The notes under the pieces are model-generated. The model was not told the DNA's origin and did no database searches. It was given only the letters and a program-made list of their open reading frames with translations. Position numbers and translations under genes: made by a program. Below, in pieces: positions 43,384-52,088 of a DNA stretch of 64,000 bases; within the stretch, counting starts at the first letter, position 1, and each line of letters starts with the position of its first letter. The stretch is from Psychrobacter sp. APC 3426 (GTDB taxonomy: Bacteria > Pseudomonadota > Gammaproteobacteria > Pseudomonadales > Moraxellaceae), in NCBI RefSeq assembly GCF_030408035.1, contig NZ_JASDCF010000005.1, positions 62,001 to 126,000 on the forward strand. The letters run 5' to 3'.

Positions 43384-44118
43384 CTATCCTATGGTCGATT
43401 GACGTTGAGTTGACTGACGGCTCAGCTTTTTGGCATAGCGTGCCGCCGGATTGGCGCGCCACTCAAGCCACATCATAAAGCCTGTAATCAACATGGTCAG
43501 ACCCAAATAAATAATCGCTGCGGCCATATAAAAGGTAAACGGCTGCTGTGTCGACTGCGCGGCTCGGGAGGACTGATACATAATGTCTTTGAGACCGACG
43601 ACCGAGACCAATGCTGTGTCTTTTAGCAGTACCAAAAACAGATTGCCCAGTCCTGGCAATGCTATCTGCCATACTTGCGGCAACGTAATGCGATAAAATA
43701 TCTGAAAAGGACGCATGCCAATCGCTTGGGCAGCTTCTTTTTGCCCTACCGGAATTTCTTGAATGGACATACGAAAAATTTCGGTCGCATAAGCACCAAA
43801 AGCAATCGATAGCGCCATCACCCCGCCCCAAAAAGCACTAATCTCGACATAGTCGTTATAGCCGAACTTTTTGAGGATGCTCATCAGCAGTATAGAACCG
43901 CCATAATAGATAAACAGTACCAATAGCAGCTCAGGTATGCCGCGCATCGTTGCCGTATAGACAGTCGCAAGCTTACGCAGCAGCCAGACATTGGACATCT
44001 TTGCGGTGGCACCAAGCAAGCCCAAAGCCATACCAATGACCAAGCTGGTTAAAGCAAGCTGTATCGTGACGGTAGCGCCGCTTAATAGAAGCGCGCCAAA
44101 TCCTTGTAAATCAAACAC
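43384..44118 (-). CDS. artQ: Cationic amino-acid ABC transporter permease (ArtQ/HisQ type)
   Basis: A 244-residue permease, partner of ArtM, with about five membrane segments and the EAA loop (EIFRMSIQEIPVGQKEAAQAIGM). The start is GTG at 44118 with GAGTGGA upstream. It is cut off from the binding-protein and ATPase genes of the same system (46806-50848) by about 2.7 kb containing the TnpB and IS1 elements. Confidence 0.88.
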   Translation of the reverse strand: MFDLQGFGALLLSGATVTIQLALTSLVIGMALGLLGATAKMSNVWLLRKLATVYTATMRGIPELLLVLFIYYGGSILLMSILKKFGYNDYVEISAFWGGVMALSIAFGAYATEIFRMSIQEIPVGQKEAAQAIGMRPFQIFYRITLPQVWQIALPGLGNLFLVLLKDTALVSVVGLKDIMYQSSRAAQSTQQPFTFYMAAAIIYLGLTMLITGFMMWLEWRANPAARYAKKLSRQSTQRQSTIG

Positions 44119-44369
44119 AATTATCCACTCAGTCTCTTTATATTAGCAATTTGCAAAATATGAGTTAAAAGAATCAGCATCAATAGCTGAGCGCTGCTGA
44201 TAATCGTATGATAGACCAAACAGATATCGGTCTTTTGCGTCATAGAGTGACGTGATATAAATACGATTATGGCGGCGGTAATTGACACAGTAGAAATGAG
44301 CGCTGATTTTATCATATTCGCTCGCCGCTATGTTAATACTGACGCGTAAAAGCCGCGCCTAATTGACAT

Positions 44370-44480
44370 ACTCCCCCATTTTCGACAAGCTCAAATGTGG
44401 GATTCTAAAAGCATAAGCTCTTAAGCGACTTTCTCACGACCGTCGCAAGTTTTCTGTTTCATCGGGCGACCTTTACCGCA
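44370..44480 (-). ncRNA. Putative omega (guide) RNA scaffold of TnpB
   Basis: In TnpB systems the guide RNA comes from the 3' end of tnpB and the element's right end. Here that region contains a conserved-looking hairpin with loop GAGCTTGTCGA and the right-end sequence GGAGTATGTCAA. If the end is at 44363, the guide would be read from the following bases, TTAGGCGCGGCTTTTACGCG. This is inferred from family knowledge; the 5' limit is arbitrary. Confidence 0.45.
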
Positions 44481-45728
44481 TCCTCCCTCCACAGACAAAA
44501 CGGCATGTCCTGCCGATAAAATATTTTTAGCTGCATTAACATCTGCGTTCGCACTATAACTGCATTTGACACACTCAAACTTTGCTTGAGTGCGTCTATT
44601 CTCTTTCGCAACATGCTTGCAGTTAAAGCAGGTTTGACTGGTGTAGCGTGGGTTTACTTTAATAAGTAAGCCGCCTTGCCAGTGCTGCTTGTACTCAAGC
44701 ATATCAATCATCATGCCCCACCCTTGATCTAATATAGATTTGTTTAATGCTGACTTGGCTTTGACATGACGACCTTTTTTCTCCATCGTCCCGCTGGCTG
44801 ATGTCGACATATTGGCGACTTTTAAATCTTCACAAGCAATCATGGCGTGGTTTTTGCTGATTGTGCTGGTGATTTTATGCAAGTGGTCATGGCGAATATT
44901 GGCGATGTGATGGTGTAATTTTTGAATCTTGCTTTTCTGCTTTTTCCAGTTTTGACTGAATAAGACCTTTCTGCTCAATTGGCGCTGCAACTTGGCAAGT
45001 TTGACCTGGTTGGCTTTAAAGCTGTTTTTTGGTTGGATAGTTTGACCGTCTGAGGTGGCAATGAGTTTGGTGATACCTAAATCAATGCCGATGGCGCTTT
45101 TAGAGGGATGAGTCGGGTTTTGTTCCAGCTCACGCTCAGTACCAAACGACACGTACCAGTGCCCTGATTTCTTGCTAATGGTGACGTTTTTAATCGTGCC
45201 AACAACCTCTTGCGATTTTCTGAACTTTACAAAGCCCACGCCATTGGGTAGTTTGACGCGGTTGCCTTCAATACGGCAATATCTCTCAAACTGAACCAAG
45301 CGCATGGAGTCGCGGCCATCGGATTTGCGCTTGAAGCGTGGCATTAGTGGACGAAGTTGAATCTCTGTGCCATCGTTTAGCTTAAAGAATTTGGGCTTTT
45401 TAGGTTTCTTTTTATTTTCTTTGAGCTTAGCATGAACTTTAGGGTCGAAAAATCGTGACCAAGCAGAGGCGAGATCACGTATTTTCTGCTGTAAAGACAC
45501 GGCATTGGCATGGGTTTTTAAGAAGTCAAAATCAGGATTATTCTTTAGATCCATGATTTTATTAACTAAGTTGGTGGCATTAATAAATTCATTTTTGGCA
45601 AACATCTCAAATGAGATCGCTAGCATTTGATTCCAAACAAAACGTGCAGAGCCGACAAGATTATTTAGAATAATCTGTTGCTCTGCATTAGGCTCAAGCC
45701 TAAATTTATACGCTTTGTTGATTTTCAT
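44421..45728 (-). CDS. tnpB: RNA-guided endonuclease TnpB
   Basis: Nuclease of IS200/IS605-type elements that cuts DNA next to a short target motif under guidance of an element-encoded RNA. Numbering from the upstream ATG at 45737, the RuvC residues are intact: Asp219 (IGIDLG), Glu303 (IACEDL) and Asp399 (SANADVNAAKN). The zinc finger is C370-x2-C373 ... C389-x2-C392. I prefer the ATG at 45728 (MKINKAYKFRLEPN), the usual family start; three extra codons precede it. Full length (435-438 residues), no frameshift. The IS1 insertion begins 10 bases upstream of the first ATG and separates the gene from its former promoter region. Confidence 0.93.
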   Translation of the reverse strand: MKINKAYKFRLEPNAEQQIILNNLVGSARFVWNQMLAISFEMFAKNEFINATNLVNKIMDLKNNPDFDFLKTHANAVSLQQKIRDLASAWSRFFDPKVHAKLKENKKKPKKPKFFKLNDGTEIQLRPLMPRFKRKSDGRDSMRLVQFERYCRIEGNRVKLPNGVGFVKFRKSQEVVGTIKNVTISKKSGHWYVSFGTERELEQNPTHPSKSAIGIDLGITKLIATSDGQTIQPKNSFKANQVKLAKLQRQLSRKVLFSQNWKKQKSKIQKLHHHIANIRHDHLHKITSTISKNHAMIACEDLKVANMSTSASGTMEKKGRHVKAKSALNKSILDQGWGMMIDMLEYKQHWQGGLLIKVNPRYTSQTCFNCKHVAKENRRTQAKFECVKCSYSANADVNAAKNILSAGHAVLSVEGGCGKGRPMKQKTCDGREKVA

Positions 45729-45738
45729 AACACCCATT

Positions 45739-45746
45739 CATTTTAC
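45739..45746. repeat. Target-site duplication of the IS1 element, left copy
   Basis: CATTTTAC directly abuts the left IS1 end and is repeated exactly at 46550-46557. IS1-family elements typically make 8-9 bp duplications. Confidence 0.9.
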
Positions 45747-46549
45747 GGTGGTGTATCAGAAAGTATGCTGGAGTAATAAAGGGAGGGTGACAGTCAAAGC
45801 AAGATGATATATTTGAGGTTATGAAGACACAAATACAGATCAATTGCCCCGACTGTCACAGTCCCAGTTTTTCGATACATGGCATAAAAAGCTATGGCAA
45901 GCAGAACTACCAATGCAAGGACTGCAAACGCCAATTTATTGGCGATCATGCGGTAACCTATAACGGCTGTCACTCTAGAATAGAAGATCTCATACGACTG
46001 ATGACTGTCCGAGGTTGTGGTGTTAGAGACACAGCCGTTATAGCCAAGGTTAGCATTGGTAAAGTACTTGGCACCATAGGCTCATCTGTTTATAAGATCG
46101 CGCCTAAGAAGCGATATTATGAACGCTTAGAGGTTGATGAGTTCTGGACTTACGTGTATCGCAAGAAGCGTAAAGTCTGGCTCATCTACGCTTATGACCG
46201 TGCTACTAATGAGATTGTCGCTTATGTCTGGGGCAAACGTGACCTAAAAACGGCTAAGAAGTTAAGAGCACGTTTAAAGCAGCTTACAGTCAGCTATGGC
46301 TCTATCAGTATGGACAACTGGGACAGTTTTATAACCGCCTTTAAAAGTGATAACAAACGAATTGGCAAACAGCATACGATAGGGATTGAAGGCAATAACT
46401 GCCGTCTTAGACACCGATTGCGTCGGGCGGTTAGAAAGACTTGTTGCTTCTCAAAAAAGCTTGATAATCACTTTAAAGTATTCGATCTGGTGTTCTTTTA
46501 TGTCAATTATGGCTACGTCTGATGCCAGCATACTTTTTAGAACACCACC
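45747..46549 (+). mobile_element. IS1-family insertion sequence, complete, 803 bp
   Basis: Bounded by 25-bp inverted repeats (45747-45771 and 46525-46549) that match at 21 of 25 positions: both begin GGTGGTGT and both end AGTATGCTGG. It holds one transposase gene and is flanked by an exact 8-bp direct repeat CATTTTAC. Complete ends, an intact gene and an unchanged duplication point to a recent insertion. Confidence 0.95.
45821..46522 (+). CDS. IS1-family transposase (single-frame type)
   Basis: A 233-residue transposase combining in one frame the zinc-finger/HTH part (InsA-like; C9-x2-C12 ... C32-x2-C35) and the catalytic part (InsB-like). Catalytic residues appear as Asp106 (EVDEFWTYV), Asp165 (SMDNWDSF) and Glu190 (IGIEGNNCRLRH). 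Unlike classical IS1, no ribosomal frameshift is needed. It lies wholly within the element at 45747-46549 and is transcribed opposite to tnpB. Confidence 0.95.
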   Translation: MKTQIQINCPDCHSPSFSIHGIKSYGKQNYQCKDCKRQFIGDHAVTYNGCHSRIEDLIRLMTVRGCGVRDTAVIAKVSIGKVLGTIGSSVYKIAPKKRYYERLEVDEFWTYVYRKKRKVWLIYAYDRATNEIVAYVWGKRDLKTAKKLRARLKQLTVSYGSISMDNWDSFITAFKSDNKRIGKQHTIGIEGNNCRLRHRLRRAVRKTCCFSKKLDNHFKVFDLVFFYVNYGYV

Positions 46550-46557
46550 CATTTTAC
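46550..46557. repeat. Target-site duplication of the IS1 element, right copy
   Basis: CATTTTAC, identical to 45739-45746. Confidence 0.9.
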
Positions 46558-46649
46558 TTGTTTTCATATAAGTTCTAAAATTTAGTATAGCTTGTTTTGG
46601 TAGATAATTTGTATGAATATATAATTACGACTAGGCGAAATTCAGACAA

Positions 46650-46683
46650 TAAAAAGGACACCACCATGATGGTGATGCCCTTG
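46650..46683 (-). terminator. Rho-independent terminator after the third binding-protein gene
   Basis: On the minus strand GGGCATCACC/GGTGGTGTCCT (imperfect stem, loop ATCAT) followed by TTTTTATT. It lies about 125 bases beyond the stop at 46806, so it ends the binding-protein transcript before the mobile elements. Confidence 0.7.
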
Positions 46684-46805
46684 TCATTATTTGCATAACG
46701 CTAAGTATAACAACAAATTTTAGAAATTATTCAGCTCAAACATCATTAAGCGCAAGTGTCATTACACTAAAAAATTACTAAAGTTAATCGTTATCAACTT
46801 AGCCA

Positions 46806-47735
46806 TTATTCAGCAGCGCTAGCTTCTACTGATGGCTCAGCATCGTCTACCGTACCAGTAGCAGTACTGGCTGACGGTACAGCGAAATACTTTTGATTGA
46901 TTTTATCATAGGTACCATTGGCTTTTAGATTGGCCAACGATTGATTAATCTTCGCTTGTAGTGGGTCACCTGGACGCACCGCTATGGCAAAGTTATCATT
47001 AATATCAATCTCTTCGCCTTTTAGCGCATAGTCACTGCCTGAGGTTGAACTCAACCACTCTATCGCTGGTAGCTTGTCAGAAATCATCGCATCAACGCGA
47101 TCTGAGCCTAAATCCAAAAAGGCATTACTCAACGTATCATAGAGCTTCATGTTGGCTTTTGGATAGGTCTCTTCTAGCCACTGTGATGAAATGGTCGAGC
47201 GCTGAGCGGCAATAGAGTGCGCATCAATATCGCTGCTATTGCTAGGGTCAAAGCTGCTGTCTTTTTTGGCTAAGAAAACCAAGGCGTTGCTAAAGTATGG
47301 ATCGGTAAAGCTAACTTGTTGCGCGCGCTCAGGCGTGACTGACATCGCCGCGACAATCGCATCATATTTACCTGCTTTTAGACCAGGAATGATACCGTCC
47401 CAGTCTTGTGCCATAATCTCACAAGTTACTTGCATGTCTTCACAGATAGCATTTGCCATATCAATATCAAAACCGCCAAGTGTGCCATCAGCATTGGTAT
47501 AGTTAAAGGGGGCATAAGCGCCCTCAGTACCAATGCGTAGCACATCACCCGTCGCAGCTGCTTCAGCCGTTTCTTGCGTGACCTCATCATCAACATCATT
47601 TTGACCATTACTGCAACTTGCTAACGTTAAAAGTGCTGTAATCGCAACCAAAGGCGCTGAAAAACGTCGCGCCTTTACACCATTGATAACAGATACATTC
47701 GCGGCTGTAGAGTATTGATCAAAATGATTATTCAT
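46806..47735 (-). CDS. Amino-acid ABC transporter substrate-binding lipoprotein, paralogue 3
   Basis: A 309-residue member of the type 3 solute-binding family (ArtI/ArtJ/HisJ-like), closest to arginine-type binding proteins: GTEGAYAPFNYTNADGTLGG, AQDWDGIIPGLKAGKYDAI, SVTPERAQQVSFTDPYF. The lipobox LTLASC ends a long leader with about 25 polar residues before the hydrophobic core. I start at the ATG at 47735, 6 bases after AAGG; an ATG two codons earlier overlaps that site. The third of three tandem paralogues, now separated from its likely permeases by mobile DNA. Confidence 0.88.
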   Translation of the reverse strand: MNNHFDQYSTAANVSVINGVKARRFSAPLVAITALLTLASCSNGQNDVDDEVTQETAEAAATGDVLRIGTEGAYAPFNYTNADGTLGGFDIDMANAICEDMQVTCEIMAQDWDGIIPGLKAGKYDAIVAAMSVTPERAQQVSFTDPYFSNALVFLAKKDSSFDPSNSSDIDAHSIAAQRSTISSQWLEETYPKANMKLYDTLSNAFLDLGSDRVDAMISDKLPAIEWLSSTSGSDYALKGEEIDINDNFAIAVRPGDPLQAKINQSLANLKANGTYDKINQKYFAVPSASTATGTVDDAEPSVEASAAE

Positions 47736-47778
47736 GGTCATCCTTGGGGTTTATTAATAAAAATAACGTTTGCCACTA

Positions 47779-48717
47779 TTAGTTAGCTGTCGCTTCTGCC
47801 TGCTCTTCTGCAGCGATTACCGCATTGGCATCGACATTACCTTCGTCAACTACCAGCACTTCTTCGACACCGTCAGTGGCGACTGCTTTTTGCGCAGCAG
47901 CGGTTGAGCTGGTACCAAAATAGCTACCCGTGATTTGATCGTAAGTGCCATTGTCTTTTAACTCAGCCAAGGCTTTGTTGAACTTAGCAATCAGTGGATC
48001 ACCTTTACGGAAAGCAATACCCATCGCATCGTCGTTGCTGCTGATTTCTTGACCTTTAACTTCGTAGTTTTTACCGGCTTCTGTTTTCAACCAGTCAATG
48101 CCTGTGACTTTATCAGACATCATACCGCGCACGCGACCTGAGGTAAGATCTAGATAAGCATTATCTTGAGTGTCATAAAGTTTGATGTCGGCATTGCTAT
48201 GCTCGTCTTGCAGATACTGTGAAGCCACTGTCGAGCGCTGTGAAGCAATAGGCTGACCTTGCAGACCATCGATGCTTAGGTCATCACCTTTTTTACCGAT
48301 TAAGATAATGCCACTGTGGAAGTAAGGGTCGCTGAAATCGACCACTTCTTTACGCTCAGGAGTGATTGACATACCAGCGATGGCAGCGTCAAACTTTTGC
48401 GCATTAAGACCTGGAATCAAACCATCCCAATCTTGTGAAATCACTTCACATTCTGCTTTCATTTGTGCACATAGTGCGTCAACCAACTCAATCTCATAGC
48501 CGATTAGCTTGCCATCAGCATCAGTATAGCTAAAAGGCTTATAGCTTGATTCAGTAGCGATTTTGATGTTCAACGGTGCGTCAGTTGCTGTATCCGCTTC
48601 AGCACTGTCTGCCGGTGCTGAGCTATTGTTACACGCTGCTAGCATAAGCATCGCTGCGCTTAGCGGCGCAAGCCATAAGGCTTTTTTGCCCATTGATGAT
48701 GTCATTGAAATTGCCAT
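47779..48717 (-). CDS. Amino-acid ABC transporter substrate-binding lipoprotein, paralogue 2
   Basis: A 312-residue solute-binding protein of the same family (ATESSYKPFSYTDADGKLIG, SQDWDGLIPGLNAQKFDAAI, SITPERKEVVDFSDPYF). The lipobox LMLAAC marks the lipidation site. I start at the ATG at 48717 because AAGGAA lies 8 bases upstream; an earlier in-frame ATG at 48753 would add 12 residues to the signal. A C-terminal tail of about 35 residues, rich in Ala, Val and Glu, extends past the domain. The gene lies 43 bases before paralogue 3. Confidence 0.88.
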   Translation of the reverse strand: MAISMTSSMGKKALWLAPLSAAMLMLAACNNSSAPADSAEADTATDAPLNIKIATESSYKPFSYTDADGKLIGYEIELVDALCAQMKAECEVISQDWDGLIPGLNAQKFDAAIAGMSITPERKEVVDFSDPYFHSGIILIGKKGDDLSIDGLQGQPIASQRSTVASQYLQDEHSNADIKLYDTQDNAYLDLTSGRVRGMMSDKVTGIDWLKTEAGKNYEVKGQEISSNDDAMGIAFRKGDPLIAKFNKALAELKDNGTYDQITGSYFGTSSTAAAQKAVATDGVEEVLVVDEGNVDANAVIAAEEQAEATAN

Positions 48718-48820
48718 ATTTTTATTCCTTAATAGATACCAGCCGTTTGTCACTCATGACTTATTTTTAAGCTCAATTTTTTAAGCTCGATTGTTTTGAT
48801 TCAAGCTCATTTATGAAAGC

Positions 48821-49618
48821 TTATTGACCAAAATTAATCTGCTCAAGACGAGCCAGCTCACCGTTGCTGCGGATTTCGCTCAGCGCTTTATTAAAGTCTT
48901 CTTTGAGTGCGTCACCTTTACGAACGGCAATGGCAATATTATCGTCGTTGTCAATCTCATCACCAACGACACCAAAGCCTTCGGTATTGTCTGCTAACCA
49001 TGATTTGGCAGAGACTTTTTCGGCCAATACCGCATCGCTACGACCAGACTTTAGGTCCAGATAAGCATTGTCGTAGTTGTCATACAACTGAACGGTATTG
49101 CCCTCTTTGCCTTCGTAATTGTCTTGTAGATAAGCACCCGGCGTCGTCGAGCGTTGACCGCCAAGCGTTAGGTTCTTAATCGACATTGGATCAAAATTAC
49201 TGTCATTGCCAGTCAGCCATACCATGGTATTGGCAAAATACGGCTCACTGAAATCGATCTTTTCTTGACGCTCAGCAGTGATTGACATACCAGCGATAAC
49301 GGCATCATATTTCTGTGCCAATAGACCTGGAATAATACCGTCCCAATCTTGAGCAACGATTTCACACTTGGCTTGCATTTGGTCACATAATGCATTGGCA
49401 ACATCGATATCAAAACCAGCCAAGCTACCATCAGCATTGGTATAGTTAAAAGGAGGGTAAGCGCCCTCGGTAGCGATACGAATGGTCTTGCCAGCCGTTT
49501 CTGCTGCAGGGGCATCAGCGTTGGTATCGGTGGCTTCATTAGCAGGCTGACTACAAGCACTCAGCATTAATGCTGCTGTAACGGTCATCGATGACCACAA
49601 TAGGCGAGAATTCGACAT
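48821..49618 (-). CDS. Amino-acid ABC transporter substrate-binding lipoprotein, paralogue 1
   Basis: A 265-residue solute-binding protein (ATEGAYPPFNYTNADGSLAG, AQDWDGIIPGLLAQKYDAVI, SITAERQEKIDFSEPYF). The lipobox MLSAC lies near residue 21. I start at the second of two adjacent ATGs (49618), 7 bases from AAGGA; an ATG at 49726 would add an implausible 36-residue polar leader. It is the first of three tandem paralogues, about 430 bases downstream of artP. All three probably deliver related cationic amino acids to one ArtQM channel (inference). Confidence 0.88.
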   Translation of the reverse strand: MSNSRLLWSSMTVTAALMLSACSQPANEATDTNADAPAAETAGKTIRIATEGAYPPFNYTNADGSLAGFDIDVANALCDQMQAKCEIVAQDWDGIIPGLLAQKYDAVIAGMSITAERQEKIDFSEPYFANTMVWLTGNDSNFDPMSIKNLTLGGQRSTTPGAYLQDNYEGKEGNTVQLYDNYDNAYLDLKSGRSDAVLAEKVSAKSWLADNTEGFGVVGDEIDNDDNIAIAVRKGDALKEDFNKALSEIRSNGELARLEQINFGQ

Positions 49619-50050
49619 CATATATTCCTTAAATTCTGATGAATTTTTCATATAGGGTTTTGAAACTTTGGGCGTTTGATATGTTAGGATTCTGATATTT
49701 TGTTCTCTGACATCCTTGCCAGACAAGCAATATAGATAACAGAATAGACAGACAGCCGTTATGAATGACCGTCTATAAACCTTTTGATAATACCTGACTA
49801 AAATATCAAAAACAAACGTTTTGCATACCGACTGTTATTATTGGGCAATAAACGGTCAACGCTAATTACGAAACGGCAATTACCCAATAGTAATTACGAG
49901 ACAGCAGTCACTAAACGCCAGATTTTATAATCAAAACTATTTTGAATATTATCAATTTGAATGATGTCTAACTGACTTAAGGATATCATAGGGATAGCAA
50001 AGGCATTACTATCCCGAATTTTGAATGCACAGCAGATGCTAGGAGTGCGA
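49619..50050. other. Intergenic gap between artP and the binding-protein genes
   Basis: No supported gene. The gap presumably holds the promoter of the binding-protein genes. It includes a TTTGAAT direct repeat (about 49939-49961) and a repeated TAATTACGA near 49863 and 49890; neither could be tied to a known regulator. Confidence 0.4.
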
Positions 50051-50848
50051 TTAGTTTTGACGATGCGAGGACATAAAGTCTTTGACACGCTCAGAGGTAG
50101 GATTGTCAAAAACTTGCTCAGGCGTACCAATCTCTTCAATGATACCTTGGTGCAGGAATACGACCTTACTCGATACTTCACGGGCAAAGCGCATTTCATG
50201 AGTAACGATAAGCATGGTACGTCCCTCTGCTGCCAGCTCCCGCATCACAGCAAGCACTTCATTGACCAGCTCAGGGTCAAGCGCTGAGGTCGGCTCATCA
50301 AATAGCAGTACTTGCGGCTGCATGGCAAGCGCGCGGGCGATGGCAACACGCTGACGCTGACCACCAGATAAGTTGGCTGGGTAGGCGTCTTTTTTATCAA
50401 GCAGACCCACTTTATCGAGCAGTTTTTCAGCATCACTAATGGCTTGGTCTTTTTTGATTTTTAGGACTTGCGTAGGTCCTTCGATGATGTTTTGCAAAAT
50501 CGTTTTGTGTGGCCACAAGTTAAAGTTTTGAAAAACAAAACCCACGCGCGCGCGCAAGTTCTCTAACTGCTTGATATCCGCCGCTTGCAACTCACCTGAC
50601 TTGGCAGGCTTTAACATCAACTCGTCATTACCGATAATGATACGACCTTGATTGGGCTTTTCAAGTAAGTTAATACAGCGTAGCAAGGTAGATTTACCTG
50701 AGCCAGATGAGCCCAAAATAGAGATGACATCACCATCATAAGCAGTGAGTGACACCCCTTTTAGCACTGCCAATGAGCCGTAGCTTTTATGGATGTCTTG
50801 TAAATCTAAGGCGATAGGCCGAGTCGGATTTTTTGCAGTATCAAGCAT
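50051..50848 (-). CDS. artP: Cationic amino-acid ABC transporter ATP-binding protein (ArtP/HisP type)
   Basis: A 265-residue ATPase with Walker [12 protein letters not shown] (about residues 45-55), ABC signature [15 protein letters not shown], and Walker [17 protein letters not shown] loop insert ([20 protein letters not shown]) before the Q-loop is typical of HisP/ArtP-type ATPases. It is the first gene of the art locus: artP, three binding proteins, [mobile elements], artQ, artM. Confidence 0.9.
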   Translation of the reverse strand: MLDTAKNPTRPIALDLQDIHKSYGSLAVLKGVSLTAYDGDVISILGSSGSGKSTLLRCINLLEKPNQGRIIIGNDELMLKPAKSGELQAADIKQLENLRARVGFVFQNFNLWPHKTILQNIIEGPTQVLKIKKDQAISDAEKLLDKVGLLDKKDAYPANLSGGQRQRVAIARALAMQPQVLLFDEPTSALDPELVNEVLAVMRELAAEGRTMLIVTHEMRFAREVSSKVVFLHQGIIEEIGTPEQVFDNPTSERVKDFMSSHRQN

Positions 50849-51161
50849 GGTTTAGCAGACTTCCAATAAATATGAGTGAAAACGTGATAGAAAAAAATGA
50901 TGAGCATGGCACTACAGGATAGGTAGTGCATATAGTATGAGTTTACGTGTCATACTGAGCATTATCGTGACAGTGTCCTATTCAACAAAAAAACATCGAA
51001 TAACAACCATCAGATAAAAATCCTGTATTGTCTCTTATTCGGCAGCAAAAAGGCAAATATTATGACTGTTTGACCTATAACGGGCTCGCTGAGCATTTAA
51101 CTCAACAGCTCAAAAAAGAGACCAGTCATCAGCCCATCACCCCTGACTTAAATAGCCGATA

Positions 51162-51196
51162 TAAAAAAGCCCAGTCTGAATGTACAGCGCTGGGCG
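51162..51196 (-). terminator. Rho-independent terminator of the small acidic lipoprotein gene
   Basis: On the minus strand GCCCAG/CTGGGC (51195-51190 with 51174-51169) around a 15-base loop that can form further pairs (AGCGCT), then TTTTTTA. The flanking parts of 50849-51312 show no supported gene. Confidence 0.7.
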
Positions 51197-51312
51197 TTAT
51201 TTTATCACTTTAGCGTCCTAAACGTTGTTTTATCTCATTGAGCGGTTTTTGCCAGTGAGTAGTTGACTACTTAGCACGCTAAGACTAGTGGTTAAAAGTT
51301 AGTAATTCGCCA

Positions 51313-51633
51313 TTAGTAAGTCGAGACATGCTCTGAGCTCTCAGTACCGTCAAGCACTTCGGCATCATCCGCAGTTGCCACAGCGACATCGTCGTTTTCA
51401 CCAACCACCATGCCCTCATCAGTGCTTGTGTCAGCGCTAGCAACCGCAATATCATCCGAGCTGTTTGCAGTAGCCACACCGGTAGCTTCCTCTTCTACCG
51501 CCGTCTGTGCATCGACGGTTGATTCAGTCTCCATTGGTGTATCGTCTTTTTTACCACAAGCGCTTAGTGTTAACGCTGCAGCAACCAAGCCCATGGTTAG
51601 CCAGTTTTTATTCATTTTATCGTTGATAGCCAT
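51313..51633 (-). CDS. Small acidic lipoprotein of unknown function
   Basis: A 106-residue protein with a signal peptide ending in LTLSAC (lipidated Cys near residue 26), followed by an Asp/Glu/Ala/Val/Thr-rich low-complexity tail with no evident fold. I start at the ATG at 51633, 7 bases after GGAG, rather than the in-frame ATGs 5 codons upstream. Function unknown; the composition suggests an intrinsically disordered surface or periplasmic tether. Confidence 0.7.
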   Translation of the reverse strand: MAINDKMNKNWLTMGLVAAALTLSACGKKDDTPMETESTVDAQTAVEEEATGVATANSSDDIAVASADTSTDEGMVVGENDDVAVATADDAEVLDGTESSEHVSTY

Positions 51634-52088
51634 TTTATTCTCCATCATAAATAGGTGTCGTTTTAATCAAGTTGTATTAATCAATTCGTTAAGTAAATCG
51701 ATTTATCAATGAGTTGTCACATCTATCTGTATTCTCACGTTTTTATGTAATCAGCGACTACTTTATGCCCACTATACTGACGATTGATACTGACTACCTT
51801 AGGATTTACAACGCAATTCTGTTAAAGACACGTAACGACAATTACTAAGTAATGTTCTAGAAAATTTGACCATAAAACCCAAAGCTATTAACCAAAATTA
51901 TGCTGATAACCACTTTGTAAAGCAGAGGCTGTTCACAAAATCAACTTTACTATCGACCTCATCTGCTCTATGTTAAATAGCATAATGCCATCTGGGTATT
52001 AAAACCTTTCATTTCATTCATTGTTAAATTTTTGCCTATTGGGCGCTTTTATCTATTTCAGACATTTATAACATAAGGAAAATAATTT
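51634..52088. other. Intergenic gap between lipoprotein gene and proA
   Basis: 455 bases, A+T-rich, divergent flanking genes, so it should hold two promoters. No confident promoter, RNA gene or small coding region was seen. Confidence 0.4.

Larger units (their letters stand above)
44363..45746 (-). mobile_element. IS605/IS1341-type TnpB element (right end at 44363, left end not resolved)
   Basis: It carries tnpB without a tnpA transposase gene. Downstream of tnpB on the minus strand a hairpin CCCACATTT/AAATGGGGG (about 44401-44373) is followed by GGAGTATG and then TCAA at 44366-44363, which resembles IS608-type right-end cleavage sites. The left end could not be found, partly because an IS1 element is inserted just upstream of tnpB at 45747, so sequence belonging to this element may continue after 46549. 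Confidence 0.65.

Noticed and set aside
44121..44315. 64-codon hydrophobic minus-strand frame just before artQ
   Set aside because: No good ribosome-binding site and no recognisable family; it fits the untranslated leader or border DNA between artQ and the TnpB element.
49939..49965. Possible ArgR box (TTTGAAT repeats) upstream of the art binding-protein genes
   Set aside because: The half-sites are direct rather than inverted and do not fit the TGAATAATTATTCA-type consensus.
51028..51213. 61-codon plus-strand frame
   Set aside because: It runs through the terminator hairpin at 51162-51196 and lacks a ribosome-binding site.
51910..51935. Possible fourth copy of the dispersed palindrome on the minus strand (CAGCCTCTG)
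   Set aside because: Only about 9-10 bases match, with no flanking inverted repeat or ACAGCAAG half.
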